Shown here: piece after piece, positions 51,721 to 61,600 of the stretch
Numbering within the stretch: the first letter of the stretch is position 1
How the letters are laid out: each line of letters starts with the position of its first letter
Source: Leptospira kanakyensis
GTDB taxonomy: Bacteria; Spirochaetota; Leptospiria; Leptospirales; Leptospiraceae
Direction: 5' to 3'
NCBI RefSeq assembly: GCF_004769235.1
Contig: NZ_RQFG01000005.1
Coordinates: forward strand, 1,054,001 to 1,118,000
Length of the DNA: 64,000 nucleotides
Notes under the pieces: model-generated
The model's database searches: none
What the model was told of the DNA's origin: nothing
What the model saw: the letters and a program-made list of their open reading frames with translations, nothing else
Translations under genes and position numbers: made by a program

Positions 51721-51748
51721 ATAGTAAATTGTAAGACAATCGCAAAAT

Positions 51749-52327
51749 CTATTGTTGTCTTCCTTCAATGATTTGTAACAAAATGACTATTGCAATCCCC
51801 ATTCTTCGATCGAGTGCATTGGCATTATCGGAAGAAAAATCTATATTGAATTGAGGAACAAAAGGGTTAAAAGTTTGTTTTAAAACTCCCACCTGATTTT
51901 TATTTAATGTAATAAAAAAACTTTGAGGAATTAAATTGGTTAGAAAACGACGAAGAATTGCTTTGAACATACTATCTTCATCAATGGAACCAATCACTTG
52001 GTCTTTTGTGTCGAGTATTTCCCAAGAATCTTTTAGGATAGATTTAAAACCTTTTCTGCGGAGTGATCCAATCGCCTCATTCGAAGTAACATCTACTACA
52101 TCGTAAATAGCAGAAAAATCGATCACACTTCGTGCTTTTATTTTTAAGAGTTCTTTTGTTTTGGTTTCATCTGCATAAACGGAAATATCTTCCTTTAGTT
52201 TAAAGGCTTTCTGTTTTACAAAAAAAAGAAGTTTGTTTTTGCTCTCATCAAAAATACGAATTTCGCCGCCAAAGATTTTCAAAAAACTTTTTTTAGCAAA
52301 ATATTTGTTAAATGTGTACTGTTGCAT
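51749..52327 (-). CDS. LURP-one/scramblase-like protein
   Basis: This 192-residue protein has the tubby-like beta-barrel pattern of the LOR/scramblase families: FGGEIRIFDESKNKLLFFVKQKAFKLKEDI, IGSLRRKGFKSILKDSWEIL, VIGSIDEDS, then a Phe-rich region and a final hydrophobic helix (MGIAIVILLQIIE). The role in bacteria is unclear; membrane association through the last helix is likely. ATG start at 52327, divergent from the TetR gene. Confidence 0.8.
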   Translation of the reverse strand: MQQYTFNKYFAKKSFLKIFGGEIRIFDESKNKLLFFVKQKAFKLKEDISVYADETKTKELLKIKARSVIDFSAIYDVVDVTSNEAIGSLRRKGFKSILKDSWEILDTKDQVIGSIDEDSMFKAILRRFLTNLIPQSFFITLNKNQVGVLKQTFNPFVPQFNIDFSSDNANALDRRMGIAIVILLQIIEGRQQ

Positions 52328-52429
52328 AGGCCACGATTGTAACCAATCCTCACCAAACTCAAGTCAAAAAGGATTCAAAACTGCCAACGGAAACACCGGA
52401 ATCTAAAAAAAAATACTTTACAAAATTAA

Positions 52430-52445
52430 ACGAACGATCGTACTT
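52430..52445. promoter_or_regulatory. Candidate TetR operator, site 1
   Basis: ACGAACGATCGTACTT matches 14 of 16 bases of the palindrome ACGAACGATCGTTCGT. It ends 6 bp upstream of the tetR-type start, a position expected for autorepression. A second match is at 53104-53119. Confidence 0.5.
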
Positions 52446-52451
52446 TTATTT

Positions 52452-53048
52452 ATGGGCAAAGGTGAGGATACAAAATCAATGATTTTGGACAAAGCTGTCC
52501 AAATGGCGAGTGTCCAGGGCCTGGAAGGACTTACCATAGGATCCCTCGCCGATGAATTGGGAATGTCCAAAAGTGGACTTTTTGCCAAATTTGCTTCCAA
52601 AGAAAACCTCCAAATCGAAGTTCTCCGAGTTGGAAGTGAGCTCTTTCGCAGAAATGTAGTCTATCCCGCACTCAAAACTAAACCCGGCCTAAACAGACTC
52701 AAAACAGCATTTCAAATGTGGTTGTCTTGGGCACATACGGATAACCTACCGGGAGGGTGTTTGTTTTTGTCTTCTAGTTCAGAATTTGACGATAGACCTG
52801 GTGTTGTTAGAGATCATTTGAAAAAAACACAACTCAGTTGGCAGAAGACTTTAAGACAATTTGTACAAGATGCAAAAGATACTTTAGAGTTAGATGCAAA
52901 TACAAATGTAGATAAGATGGTGCAAGAAATTTGGGGCCTCATCTTAGGTTTCCATTTTTACAATAGACTTTTAGAAGACAAAAACTCGGAAAAAAGGACC
53001 AAACAAAGTTTCAACGAGTTACTCAAAAGACACCAATATGAAAATTAA
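52452..53048 (+). CDS. TetR/AcrR family transcriptional regulator
   Basis: This is a 198-residue protein. The N-terminal helix-turn-helix (DTKSMILDKAVQMASVQGLE, GLTIGSLADELGMSKSGLFA) is classical TetR. The C-terminal domain (LNRLKTAFQMWLSWAHTDNL, GGCLFLSSSSEFDDRPG) matches the YxaF/LmrA-like subgroup. It has a candidate operator in front of its own start and another inside the next gene, the hydrolase 44 bp downstream, which suggests the pair is one regulated unit induced by a lipophilic ligand. Confidence 0.92.
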   Translation: MGKGEDTKSMILDKAVQMASVQGLEGLTIGSLADELGMSKSGLFAKFASKENLQIEVLRVGSELFRRNVVYPALKTKPGLNRLKTAFQMWLSWAHTDNLPGGCLFLSSSSEFDDRPGVVRDHLKKTQLSWQKTLRQFVQDAKDTLELDANTNVDKMVQEIWGLILGFHFYNRLLEDKNSEKRTKQSFNELLKRHQYEN

Positions 53049-53092
53049 AAAGAATTTTTAGTAGAGATCATCAAAGAAAAGGAATTAAAATT

Positions 53093-53953
53093 ATGGAAAC
53101 AAATAGCACGATCGTTCGTTCTTTAAATAGGAATTATCCTATCACGATGGAAGAAAAATGGGCATTTGCCAAAAGAAAACCAATGTTCTTTGGTTATGTG
53201 GCTGCTCAGTATTTTTTATCAACACAGAAACAAAAACCTTCCAGAAAGGAAATGGATGTACTAGCGCTTGCTGAACAAAAAGAGTTTCAAGAAAAAGAAC
53301 ACCACATCCAATACTTTCATTGGAAGGGTGAAGGAAAAACCATCCTTCTCGTTCATGGATGGAATGGGCACACTGGAAATTTTGCAAGGATTGTACCGGC
53401 ACTTTTAGAAGAAGGATACAATGTCATTGGTATTGATCTACCAGGGCATGGTTTTTCTACCGGAAGGTTTTCCAATATTGTTCTCTCAGCAAAAATGGTT
53501 CGAAGACTTGTAAGTGAAGTTGGAAATCCAGATTATATCATCACACATTCATTTGGTGGCGCCGTTGCTACCGTTGCACAAGAATTAGGTGTATTGGCCC
53601 AAAAGTTGGTTTATATTGCACCTCCATTGAGATTAGAAATCTTAAGAAAAAGTTTTAGTGACTACTACCGTTTAAGCGAAGAAGAACAAGAAGCCATGCG
53701 ACTGGTTTTAGAAAGAAAGGTTTCACAACCTCTCAGCAGTTTGGATTTGGGAGCCGCTGGGCCAAAGATGAACAACTCTCTTCTTGTCATTCATGATGAA
53801 GATGATTTAGAGATTCCATTTTCTATGGGCCTTGCTGTATCAAAAGCTTGGAAACAATCGAAACTCGTTAAAACAAAAGGTCTCGGTCACAAAATGATTT
53901 TGCGAACCGAGAGTGTAAAGGATGAGATCATCAGTTTTTTAAAAGAGGTTTAA
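53093..53953 (+). CDS. Alpha/beta hydrolase
   Basis: This is a 286-residue cytoplasmic hydrolase. Oxyanion region LLVHGWNGHTGNF (about residue 85), GIDLPGHGFS, nucleophile in ITHSFGGAV (GxSxG-type with His, Ser about 154), the acid in VIHDEDDLEIPF (about 237) and the last His in KGLGHKMILR (about 264). The catalytic triad is complete. Substrate unknown, probably an ester or lactone. A TetR-type operator match lies within codons 4-9. Confidence 0.9.
   Translation: METNSTIVRSLNRNYPITMEEKWAFAKRKPMFFGYVAAQYFLSTQKQKPSRKEMDVLALAEQKEFQEKEHHIQYFHWKGEGKTILLVHGWNGHTGNFARIVPALLEEGYNVIGIDLPGHGFSTGRFSNIVLSAKMVRRLVSEVGNPDYIITHSFGGAVATVAQELGVLAQKLVYIAPPLRLEILRKSFSDYYRLSEEEQEAMRLVLERKVSQPLSSLDLGAAGPKMNNSLLVIHDEDDLEIPFSMGLAVSKAWKQSKLVKTKGLGHKMILRTESVKDEIISFLKEV
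53104..53119. promoter_or_regulatory. Candidate TetR operator, site 2 (inside hydrolase codons)
   Basis: TAGCACGATCGTTCGT matches 13 of 16 bases of the palindrome ACGAACGATCGTTCGT and is the reverse complement of site 1 over 12 bases. It is within the coding start of the hydrolase, so binding would block elongation or an internal promoter. Confidence 0.4.
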
Positions 53954-54026
53954 ACAATTTAAAACAAACTTAAGAATGACTTGCGTTAGTTTGAATTAGA
54001 TTGGATCAAAATACCAAAAGAAAGAA

Positions 54027-55610
54027 CTAAGTTTGGCTCATAGATGCTAATTTATTAGATTCATCTTTGATCATTTGAATATGTTCTTCTAGATCTTTGG
54101 AGGCACGACTGATTTCGTTCACCTCCATTTCTAGTTGAACTATTCCTTTGGATGCTTCCTTTTGGCCAAGTAACTGCTCTTTGGTGGATTCTGAAATTTG
54201 TTTCGATAACTCTCGGATTTGAGCCAACTCCACTAAAATTGCCGATAGTGTATTTCTCTGTTCCAAAAACAAACGATTCATATCTTGGATTTCTACAAGA
54301 GTTTGGTTCAATCGATCAATTTGAGACTTTGCGAGTTCCCCCGTTTCTTTGGAGGCATTTCTGGCGTTCGCTATGATTTCTTTGGAACTTTTGACTACGA
54401 CGGCGATTCGTTTTACGTTATTTTTCGTAAACTCGGCAAGTTTACTCACTTCGTTGGCCACAACGGCAAATCCTTTTCCTACATCCCCTGCCCTTGCTGC
54501 TTCAATCGAAGCATTTAACGCAAGTAAGTTTGTTTTTTCTCCAATTTCTGCAACGATGTTATTAATTTCATTCACTTGGTCAAAAGAAGATTGAATGGAT
54601 TCCAAATGAGTCGCCGTTTGGTCGGCAACTTCTGTGACAGACATACTTTCTTTTTTATTGATCTCAGCGATTTCGACAAGGTGTTCACTTTGTACAAGAA
54701 TTTGATCCACAGTTTCTTTTAGAATTTCTGTATCTGCGACCATACCTTGAACTTTATTATTTTGTTCTTCAATGGAAGATCCATTGGATTCGAAAGAACT
54801 TGATAATTCGGAAATGACAGCCGTGATTTCTTCTAAGGAAGCAGCTTGTGATTCTAGTTTGATAGAAGTTTGTGAAACAAAATTACTAAAATTGGTGATG
54901 GAACTTTCTAATTTTATGGCAGCATTGGCAGAAATTTTATTTCGTTCTTTGGTTTGATCAAGTAACATTTCTGCTTCATTTGCTTTTAGCTCCGCAAGTG
55001 AACTAATTTTCGTTAGTAGCTGGACAAGTAAACTAACAATGTATCCGGCAATCATTATAAAAATTGGTTTCATCACTTCCCCAGCCAAACCAACATAACC
55101 CATCTGACGGGACAATTCCGGATTCACAGAAAGTTTGATACCTGCAATATTCACAGCACAATACAAAGCTACTGCTGAAGTGATCGCACCAATGAACGAG
55201 TTTAACAAAACAAATTTTCGATCTCCTAAAAATCCAGAATAGATGGCATTAAAAAAGAAGATAAAATAAACTACAGCGTTAGCAAGTGCAGCTTGAGCTT
55301 CTTTCAAACTCAAAGTACAATCCATAATGATGGTTCCACCAAGAACCAAAGTATCGAGTAATATCAGAGATTTATGAAACCAAGTCGGAGGGTTTGTTTT
55401 TTTTTCTAAGACATAAGCAACAGCACAATAGAATCCCATCGTACAAGTTCCGATCATATGGATCAAAAACATCTTTGGTTGGAATTCGTCCTTGGCTCCG
55501 ATCATCGCGAGAAGGAATAAAAGAACCAGTCCAAACCTGATTCTGTTGATGATAATTTTCCCTTGTTTCCAAAGATCCGCAATCGTTAACACTGAATACC
55601 CTCGATTCAT
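54027..55610 (-). CDS. Methyl-accepting chemotaxis protein, multi-TM sensor without HAMP
   Basis: This is a 527-residue receptor. Residues about 20-210 contain six transmembrane helices instead of a periplasmic sensor flanked by two. The signalling hairpin follows, with tip [20 protein letters not shown] (about residue 365) and [11 protein letters not shown]. No HAMP is visible between the membrane part and the coiled coil. It probably senses membrane state or a hydrophobic or internal signal and controls CheA/CheW. ATG start at 55610. Confidence 0.9.
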   Translation of the reverse strand: MNRGYSVLTIADLWKQGKIIINRIRFGLVLLFLLAMIGAKDEFQPKMFLIHMIGTCTMGFYCAVAYVLEKKTNPPTWFHKSLILLDTLVLGGTIIMDCTLSLKEAQAALANAVVYFIFFFNAIYSGFLGDRKFVLLNSFIGAITSAVALYCAVNIAGIKLSVNPELSRQMGYVGLAGEVMKPIFIMIAGYIVSLLVQLLTKISSLAELKANEAEMLLDQTKERNKISANAAIKLESSITNFSNFVSQTSIKLESQAASLEEITAVISELSSSFESNGSSIEEQNNKVQGMVADTEILKETVDQILVQSEHLVEIAEINKKESMSVTEVADQTATHLESIQSSFDQVNEINNIVAEIGEKTNLLALNASIEAARAGDVGKGFAVVANEVSKLAEFTKNNVKRIAVVVKSSKEIIANARNASKETGELAKSQIDRLNQTLVEIQDMNRLFLEQRNTLSAILVELAQIRELSKQISESTKEQLLGQKEASKGIVQLEMEVNEISRASKDLEEHIQMIKDESNKLASMSQT

Positions 55611-55929
55611 TACATCGCCAGAATGGCGATTAGGTGCAATATTTTATTCGTCTCCATTCATCTACGGATCAAAACCAGCGGAAATACTCTGTATTTCTCA
55701 ATTTTTTAAGTGAAATTTGAATTTTTCTGGGAGAACGGACAGTTCGTATTTAGTTTCCTCGGTGACTGTTTAAAACTTGGAATGAATCTAACAATATCCA
55801 AACTTTTCAGCTTAAATCGGTGTTGGCCGAAGCAAAAAAAGAAGGAATCTATTAGATAAGTTCTTTTTTATCAAACAAAACAGATATATATTCTAAATCG
55901 AAAGTTTGATAGTTAAGGAATTTTATCTT
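55611..55929. other. Intergenic region between divergent genes
   Basis: About 320 bp. I see no RNA gene, repeat or conserved frame. The upstream regions of the chemoreceptor (reverse) and the DUF3052 gene (forward, AAGGA at about 55915) must share this space. Confidence 0.5.
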
Positions 55930-56340
55930 ATGACGGCCGGATATTCAGGAAAACCACTCGTTGAAAAACTGGGGATCAAAGAGAACATGATCCTTCACTT
56001 TGTCAATCTCCCCTCTAAAGACTTTACTAACAATTGGGGGACATTTCCCAAAACAATCAATATCGTAGACAAACCAAAACTGGGAATTGATATGATTCAT
56101 TTTTTCACCACATCATCAAAAGAGTACAACGCAAAATTACCTAAACTCATCAAATTCATAAAGCCAACAGGGATGATTTGGATCTCTTGGCCAAAAAAAA
56201 CTTCCAAAATTCCATCTGATATGAATGAAAATCTCATCCGCGATTTTGCTTTGGAATTAGGACTCGTTGATGTGAAAGTATGTGCTGTAGATGAAATTTG
56301 GTCTGGATTAAAATTGGTTATCAGAAAAGAAAATCGGTAA
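55930..56340 (+). CDS. DUF3052 family protein
   Basis: From the ATG at 55930 (136 residues): TAGYSGKPLVEKLGIKENM, IDMIHFFTTSSKEYNAKLPK, LIKFIKPTGMIWISWPKKTS, LVDVKVCAVDEIWSGLKLVI. This is the DUF3052 pattern (alpha/beta fold, function unknown, widespread in bacteria). The start is chosen because homologous proteins begin at the GYSG(K/T)PL strand. Cytoplasmic. Confidence 0.85.
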   Translation: MTAGYSGKPLVEKLGIKENMILHFVNLPSKDFTNNWGTFPKTINIVDKPKLGIDMIHFFTTSSKEYNAKLPKLIKFIKPTGMIWISWPKKTSKIPSDMNENLIRDFALELGLVDVKVCAVDEIWSGLKLVIRKENR

Positions 56341-56350
56341 ACGAAAATGA

Positions 56351-56722
56351 TTATGCGTGCAATTTAATTTCACTCGATAACCAAACCAATGCTTCTTCCT
56401 TGGTATCAAATAGTTTAAATTTATTATCCGAATTTAGAATTCTATAAACATCTAAAATAGCAACCTTTGCAAAATTAAGTCCTATGACTGCCGTTTTGAT
56501 GATCTTTTGTTTTCGTAATAAACCGATTTCTCCATTCATCATTTCACTGATATAAGCTTCGGATAAAAAGGTATTCGTAAAATCGATAAGACTGTAGAAT
56601 TTTTCATCTTCTTTGCGATAGATTTGGATGATTTCGTGTAATCTCTCAATCATTTGTTCTGGCTCCAAATCCTGATAATTTGCATAAAATACTTTTTTTC
56701 CTTCGATTTCAAACCAGCTCAA
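56351..56722 (-). CDS. STAS/SpoIIAA-like protein
   Basis: This is a 123-residue soluble protein with alternating strands and helices (WFEIEGKKVFYANYQDL; FYSLIDFTNTFL; IIKTAVIGLNFAKVAILDVY; FDTKEEALVWLSSEI). The ending F.T.EEAL.WL is characteristic of SpoIIAA-like/STAS proteins. Phosphorylation Ser is not identifiable. It converges on the DUF3052 gene with 10 bp between stops. Confidence 0.72.
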   Translation of the reverse strand: MSWFEIEGKKVFYANYQDLEPEQMIERLHEIIQIYRKEDEKFYSLIDFTNTFLSEAYISEMMNGEIGLLRKQKIIKTAVIGLNFAKVAILDVYRILNSDNKFKLFDTKEEALVWLSSEIKLHA

Positions 56723-56975
56723 ATAGAAACTCCTGATCCTGATAACATAGAAAATCCCGTTTTAAAAATGAAAACCAATTCTGAGTCATTTACGGGTTTA
56801 GACTGTCTAGGTGAATGTCCGAAATTTTTTCGGAACTTCCGTACAAGATGCCCAAAAAATTGATTTTTCTGACCATCTCTAAATTTTCATTAGAACCATT
56901 CAAATATGTAGTTTGACAAATCCCATCCATAAATCATGAAATATGATTCTATTTGTTTTAACCGGGATCAGAAAA

Positions 56976-58967
56976 ATGAAATTCAATAGCCTAAAGACTG
57001 TCATTGTCACCCTGAGTGTTGCCGTAATCGTTGTCTTGGCACTGGGAATTTCTTCCTTTGCTTATTTCATTGGCAAAACCTATATTGTCGACGCCTACAT
57101 CGGTGAGATGAAAAATGTAGCCAGACTTTCCGGCAAACAAATCCGAAATTTTTTCGACCAACAATTTCAATTAGCAGAGTTTACCGCTTCAAATCCTGAA
57201 TTTGCCGATCGTTGCATTAAAAAAGACCGTAAGTATCTGGACCCACTCCTAGCCAACCTCAGCCAAAAATTTGGAGTTTATGAAAATGTTTTCCTTTCAA
57301 CCGCTGAAGAAAATCCCATTGTTTTTTCTGATGCCACCGGTAAAGCCATTGGCTTTCGTTGGGGAAATACAGGTTTCGATGAAAATATCAAAGCCGTTCT
57401 CCAAGGAAAACCACTTTTAAGTAAGGTGAACCGTTCTCCTGTCACCCAGGAACCCGTTGCCGTTTTAACAATGCCAGTTTTCCAAGGCAAACAAGTTGTG
57501 GCGATCTTTGCCTTTGCCATCTCCTTAAATCACCTCACCGATGAAGTTGTGAAGGATGTCAAAATTGGAAAAGAAGGTTTTGTTGCTATTACAGATAGAG
57601 AAGGCCAAGTCATTGGTCATCCTGATAAAAAGTTAATTCTCAATCTCGATATTAAAAAACTGGATTGGGGAAGGAAATTACTCGAATTAAAGTCCGAAGA
57701 ACATATGGAGTATTTTTTCGGAAGAGAAAAAATTGCTACCGTGTTTGATTTAGAAGTATATAACATACGTTTAGCGACAATTGCATCGAAAGATGAAATT
57801 TTAACCGTTGTTCACGATATGTTATTAAAAATTGGAATTTTTGTGATTACGATTTTGAGTATTTCGATTTTTGCTCTTTCTCGTTTGATCACAAAAAGAT
57901 TAAAACCAATTTCAGGACTTAGAGATCTTTTGAAAAAAATGTCTGCTGGTGACTTAAGCCAATCTTTGTCGATCACACATGATGATGAGATTGGAGAACT
58001 GAGCGGTGATACAAATTCTTTTTTAGTCAGTCTTCGAAAGATCGTATCAGAGATTCAGTTTATATCTCAAGAACTTGCTTCGAGTGCTGGACAACTTTCC
58101 TCTAGTTCCGACAGTTTTTCTGGAGGAGCACAAGCCACCGCTGCTTCCACAGAACAGATGTCAGCCACTGTGGAAGAAATGTCTGCCAGCATGGAAAACA
58201 TTACTGGTTCCATTGACATCCAACATAGAAACATTTCTCAATTCCAGATCAGAATCCAAGAGTTAGCCGATAGTGTCAAAAAAGTGGCTGATGAAATTGA
58301 TCATACACTCACACGAATGAAATCCATTTCTAACCAAGCAAAAGAAGGCGAACAGTCCCTCACCGGAATGAATGATATGATCAGTAATATCTTAAAATCT
58401 TCTGATGAGATGAAAGCCATCATTGCCATCATCAATGAAATTTCAGACCAAACACAACTCTTAGCTCTTAACGCAGCGATTGAAGCCGCTCGTGCTGGAG
58501 ATGCGGGAAGAGGATTTGCGGTTGTGGCAGAAGAGATTTCCAAACTAGCAATTCGAACTGCATCTTCTATCAAATCGATTTCGGAAATGATCAACAAAAA
58601 CTCTAAAGAACTGGATGGCGGTGCGAAGAGCATCCAATCTTCCACATCCCTCATCCAAGAAATCATTAGAAACATCAATGGAGTTTCCGAAGCAATGGAT
58701 TCTCTTTATACGGTTATGGGATCCCAATCCGAAATCAACCAATCGGTTTTGGAAAACTCTGGAATCGTCAAAGGAGAATCAGACCAGATCAAAGTGGCTG
58801 CCGACGAACAAAGAGGAGCTGTTAGGGAGATTACTGATGTCATCACCCAAATCAATGAACATACCATCAACACCGCTGCTGGTGCCGAAGAGATGTCTTC
58901 CTCTGCCAAAAATCTTTCCAATACAGCCGACAAATTGAAAGGGATTTGCGACCAGTTCCAATTGTAA
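56976..58967 (+). CDS. Methyl-accepting chemotaxis protein with dCache sensor
   Basis: From the ATG at 56976 (663 residues): TM1 ([20 protein letters not shown]), a periplasmic dCache_1 sensor (about residues 40-280, with [19 protein letters not shown]), TM2 near 285, HAMP ([20 protein letters not shown]), and a methylated coiled coil with tip [20 protein letters not shown] (about 500). The ligand is unknown but dCache domains bind amino acids or other small acids. It ends with repeat family A copy 2 13 bp later. Confidence 0.93.
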   Translation: MKFNSLKTVIVTLSVAVIVVLALGISSFAYFIGKTYIVDAYIGEMKNVARLSGKQIRNFFDQQFQLAEFTASNPEFADRCIKKDRKYLDPLLANLSQKFGVYENVFLSTAEENPIVFSDATGKAIGFRWGNTGFDENIKAVLQGKPLLSKVNRSPVTQEPVAVLTMPVFQGKQVVAIFAFAISLNHLTDEVVKDVKIGKEGFVAITDREGQVIGHPDKKLILNLDIKKLDWGRKLLELKSEEHMEYFFGREKIATVFDLEVYNIRLATIASKDEILTVVHDMLLKIGIFVITILSISIFALSRLITKRLKPISGLRDLLKKMSAGDLSQSLSITHDDEIGELSGDTNSFLVSLRKIVSEIQFISQELASSAGQLSSSSDSFSGGAQATAASTEQMSATVEEMSASMENITGSIDIQHRNISQFQIRIQELADSVKKVADEIDHTLTRMKSISNQAKEGEQSLTGMNDMISNILKSSDEMKAIIAIINEISDQTQLLALNAAIEAARAGDAGRGFAVVAEEISKLAIRTASSIKSISEMINKNSKELDGGAKSIQSSTSLIQEIIRNINGVSEAMDSLYTVMGSQSEINQSVLENSGIVKGESDQIKVAADEQRGAVREITDVITQINEHTINTAAGAEEMSSSAKNLSNTADKLKGICDQFQL

Positions 58968-58980
58968 TAGAACATAGGTT

Positions 58981-59079
58981 TCCAAGCGGAAGGGATCGCA
59001 GTGGAAATCCTTTCGCCTCGCGAAAGATTGGAACGTAGAGCCCGGTCCGCCACCGCTCCGGTGGTGGATCCGCCCAAAA
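58981..59079 (-). repeat. Dispersed palindromic repeat, family A copy 2 (inverted)
   Basis: On the reverse strand this 99-bp element aligns with 16797-16886: GGGCGGATCCACCACC, GACCGGGCTCT, GGATTTCC and GATCCCTTCCGC occur in the same order. The stem TCCGCCACC (59046) / GGTGGTGGA (59060) has one G-T pair. It lies 13 bp after the chemoreceptor stop. Confidence 0.85.
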
Positions 59080-59126
59080 TATAAATCAATAGATCTAGAT
59101 TTTTCACGAATCAAATCGTGATTCTT

Positions 59127-59309
59127 TTGTCATAAAACTCAAATCCGATTGTGACAAACCGAGTTTTTGCTAAAAAAATATGCAAAAAACCGCTGGTTTA
59201 GGCCTCTGTAATCATTTTGTAACACTTACGTCATCCAGACCCAACAATACTTCAATACGTTTGTAACTAGACTGAAACATTCAATCGGAAGGTAACATCC
59301 GTTTGTAAT
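59127..59309 (+). promoter_or_regulatory. Three 11-bp-periodic Pho-like arrays upstream of the porin
   Basis: Array 1: TTGTCAT (59127), CTCAAAT (59138), TTGTGAC (59149). Array 2: CTGTAAT (59206), TTGTAAC (59217), ACGTCAT (59228). Array 3: TTGTAAC (59261), CTGAAAC (59272), with a loose CTTCAAT at 59250; a single TTGTAAT lies at 59303. The 11-bp spacing matches PhoB-box geometry and the motif before the TonB operon. Regulator identity is inferred. Confidence 0.55.
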
Positions 59310-59337
59310 TAATCCAAATCAGTCGTGACCAAACTGA

Positions 59338-61041
59338 ATGAAGACTATAATCAAAGCTCTCTTGGGCATCTTAATCGTTGCGAGAGCGGTTTCTGCAGAA
59401 CCAGAACCCACCCAAACAAAAGAACCGATTCCGCAGGTTACAGCTCCGGCAGAAACCAAAGAACATAAAAAGGAATCCAAGGAACCACAAGCGAAAGTAT
59501 ACCGAGAACTCTATGAAGATACGGAGTCCGGACAAATTTTTACGAAACCGGGCCCAAACCGAGTGAAGGTAGAATACAATCGTCCCCTTACGAATGGAAA
59601 TTCAACCACCCTACCAGATGCTTTCGCTCATAGACCCGATGATACAACAAAGGAAAAACTAACGATTTTCGGTCGTTTACAGTTTCGTGGTGTATCTGGA
59701 TCGGAAGATTCTCTCTTCAATAATGGACACCGCGATTTTAACACAGTCGATTGGAATTTTCGTAGGCTAAGGTTTGGTGCACAATATGAAAACGATTGGT
59801 GGGGAACCAATATCCAACTTCGTTTGGAAAACATGCTCAATCGAACCGATGTGGTGCAAACGACAAACACTTTAAATTATTTAGATTCGAATGGTAGGCC
59901 AGCAACAACTACCTATGTAACCAACACTAAATTAAAAGATAACCGTGGTTATATTCATGAAGCCTTTGGTTTTGCAAAAATTCCTTATGCAGGATTACGA
60001 TTTGTATTTGGACAATTGCCAACACAATTCAGTCGAGAGTATTTACAGTCTTCTGCAAACTTTGTAACTTTAGAACGCAGTATGATCGTTAATGCCATTC
60101 CTCAGTTTGATCATGGTGTAATGATCCAAGCAAACCCTTTGAAAGAAATTGATCACAAATGGGAAAGATACTTACAAGTTTCACTTATGGTCAGTAACGG
60201 AAAAGGTGGTGGTGGAGATTATGGAACCGGAAGGAGACAGGACTTAACTACTGCTAACCGTTATGGTGCTGTCAACACTTCACCAATTTATTATGCACGT
60301 GCCCAAGTGAATGTATTTGGAGGGCTAAAAAGAGAAGTTGATGGGAAGATGGTGAACTGGCAAGAAGGAGAAGAAATTTTCCAACGTGAATTGAAATGGT
60401 CAGTGGGAGCTGGTTACTTACAAACACAGAACTTAATCACACCAGCGCTTTATGTTCCTGAATACACTCCCGGAACTACCAGTGGAATTCAATTGTTAAC
60501 CGCACAGGGTGCAAATCCAGACCGTGGAAGTTTAGATTCCAATGGAAATCCAAACTTTTTGGTTCAAAATTCTGTTCCTACTTTGGGTCGACCGAAGATG
60601 GGTCTCGTGGGTCACACCTATGATAGTACGTTTACTTACAAAGGTTTTTATTTATCCGGCGCCTATACAACATTTGGTGGTGCAGCTTCCAATGATTTAT
60701 TTGGATATCATGGAACGATTGGATATAACATTCCTTTTTTGGATAAATACTACATTATGCCTGTGTTCAAGTATGAATACATCCAAGGTGATTTTAATAG
60801 AAATGGGAAAGTGGATCCTACGGATTCTTTACGGGTGTATTGGGCAGGTCTAAACTTGTTCGGAGATAAACACCATTTTAAAGCACAACTTTACTACCAA
60901 GTCCTTGGCAATCAGTTTGACGTGAATCCAAACACAGGAAATGCGATGCCGATCGATGACAGAAGAGTTTACTTACAATTACAGGCCAACTTTTGGACAG
61001 GAGTTGTTTCTCCTGAAGCCTACAGTTATCGACCCAACTAA
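59338..61041 (+). CDS. Outer-membrane porin, phosphate-selective porin O/P-like
   Basis: This is a 567-residue protein with signal peptide (MKTIIKALLGILIVARAVSA), a Pro/Glu/Lys-rich periplasmic stretch to about residue 55, then a beta barrel: LTIFGRLQFRGVSGSE, FNFRRLRFGAQYENDWWGTN-type strands, LRFVFGQLPTQFSREY, and LQLQANFWTG near the end. The layout matches OprO/OprP-type porins. With three Pho-like arrays upstream, phosphate or phosphoester uptake is likely. A small lipoprotein gene follows by 10 bp. Confidence 0.82.
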   Translation: MKTIIKALLGILIVARAVSAEPEPTQTKEPIPQVTAPAETKEHKKESKEPQAKVYRELYEDTESGQIFTKPGPNRVKVEYNRPLTNGNSTTLPDAFAHRPDDTTKEKLTIFGRLQFRGVSGSEDSLFNNGHRDFNTVDWNFRRLRFGAQYENDWWGTNIQLRLENMLNRTDVVQTTNTLNYLDSNGRPATTTYVTNTKLKDNRGYIHEAFGFAKIPYAGLRFVFGQLPTQFSREYLQSSANFVTLERSMIVNAIPQFDHGVMIQANPLKEIDHKWERYLQVSLMVSNGKGGGGDYGTGRRQDLTTANRYGAVNTSPIYYARAQVNVFGGLKREVDGKMVNWQEGEEIFQRELKWSVGAGYLQTQNLITPALYVPEYTPGTTSGIQLLTAQGANPDRGSLDSNGNPNFLVQNSVPTLGRPKMGLVGHTYDSTFTYKGFYLSGAYTTFGGAASNDLFGYHGTIGYNIPFLDKYYIMPVFKYEYIQGDFNRNGKVDPTDSLRVYWAGLNLFGDKHHFKAQLYYQVLGNQFDVNPNTGNAMPIDDRRVYLQLQANFWTGVVSPEAYSYRPN

Positions 61042-61051
61042 GAGGAAACAA

Positions 61052-61531
61052 ATGAAATTTAAAATGAATTTAATGATAAGATTATTGATCATCCTAGTAG
61101 TTTCTAACTTTTTTGGGAATTGCCAATCGAAAGAACAAAACCGAGACGAGATCTCATCACTTGTAATTAATAACTTACTGAATGGTGTGGCCGATAGAAA
61201 CAAATCTTTGGTAGTGATGGAAGTGGCCGATCTTGGCGGATCCTATACGGGAACTTGTTATGATACCTTCCAATTGAATGGTGGAAATGTTGGATCTACT
61301 GCTTATTTTAATACACCGCCGGGTGGTGCTGGTGGACTTCTGAATACTAACGTTAAAAAATATGCAGTATCCACTTCTTCTTGTTCAGATTTGGGATTTA
61401 CTAGCGGAAGTAATTTTGGATCTACTTCGCAAAGGCCAAATCCAAACGATACATTCACATTCAAAATGTACACTTGTGATCCGAACAATAACCCTTGCGC
61501 AAAGGCAGCGATCACGACCGCAGGATTTTGA
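61052..61531 (+). CDS. Hypothetical lipoprotein co-transcribed with the porin
   Basis: AGAGGAAACAA before the ATG at 61052 supports the start. Leader KFKMNLMIRLLIILVVSNFF then GNC gives lipidated Cys at about residue 24. The mature 135 residues have six Cys (TGTCYDTF, SSCSDLG, YTCDPNNNPC), a Gly/Ser/Asn-rich composition and no recognised domain. It lies 10 bp after the porin and ends at a strong terminator. It may be a surface accessory of the porin. Confidence 0.75.
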   Translation: MKFKMNLMIRLLIILVVSNFFGNCQSKEQNRDEISSLVINNLLNGVADRNKSLVVMEVADLGGSYTGTCYDTFQLNGGNVGSTAYFNTPPGGAGGLLNTNVKKYAVSTSSCSDLGFTSGSNFGSTSQRPNPNDTFTFKMYTCDPNNNPCAKAAITTAGF

Positions 61532-61536
61532 TTTAG

Positions 61537-61582
61537 TTTTTATCATCTATCTGGCTGTAATCAATCAGATAGATGATAAAAA
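61537..61582. terminator. Perfect 17-bp bidirectional terminator hairpin
   Basis: TTTTTATCATCTATCTG (61537-61553) pairs perfectly with CAGATAGATGATAAAAA (61566-61582) around a 12-base loop. It sits between converging genes, with T/A runs at both ends serving both strands. Confidence 0.85.
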
Positions 61583-61600
61583 TTTATGATATAAAATGAT

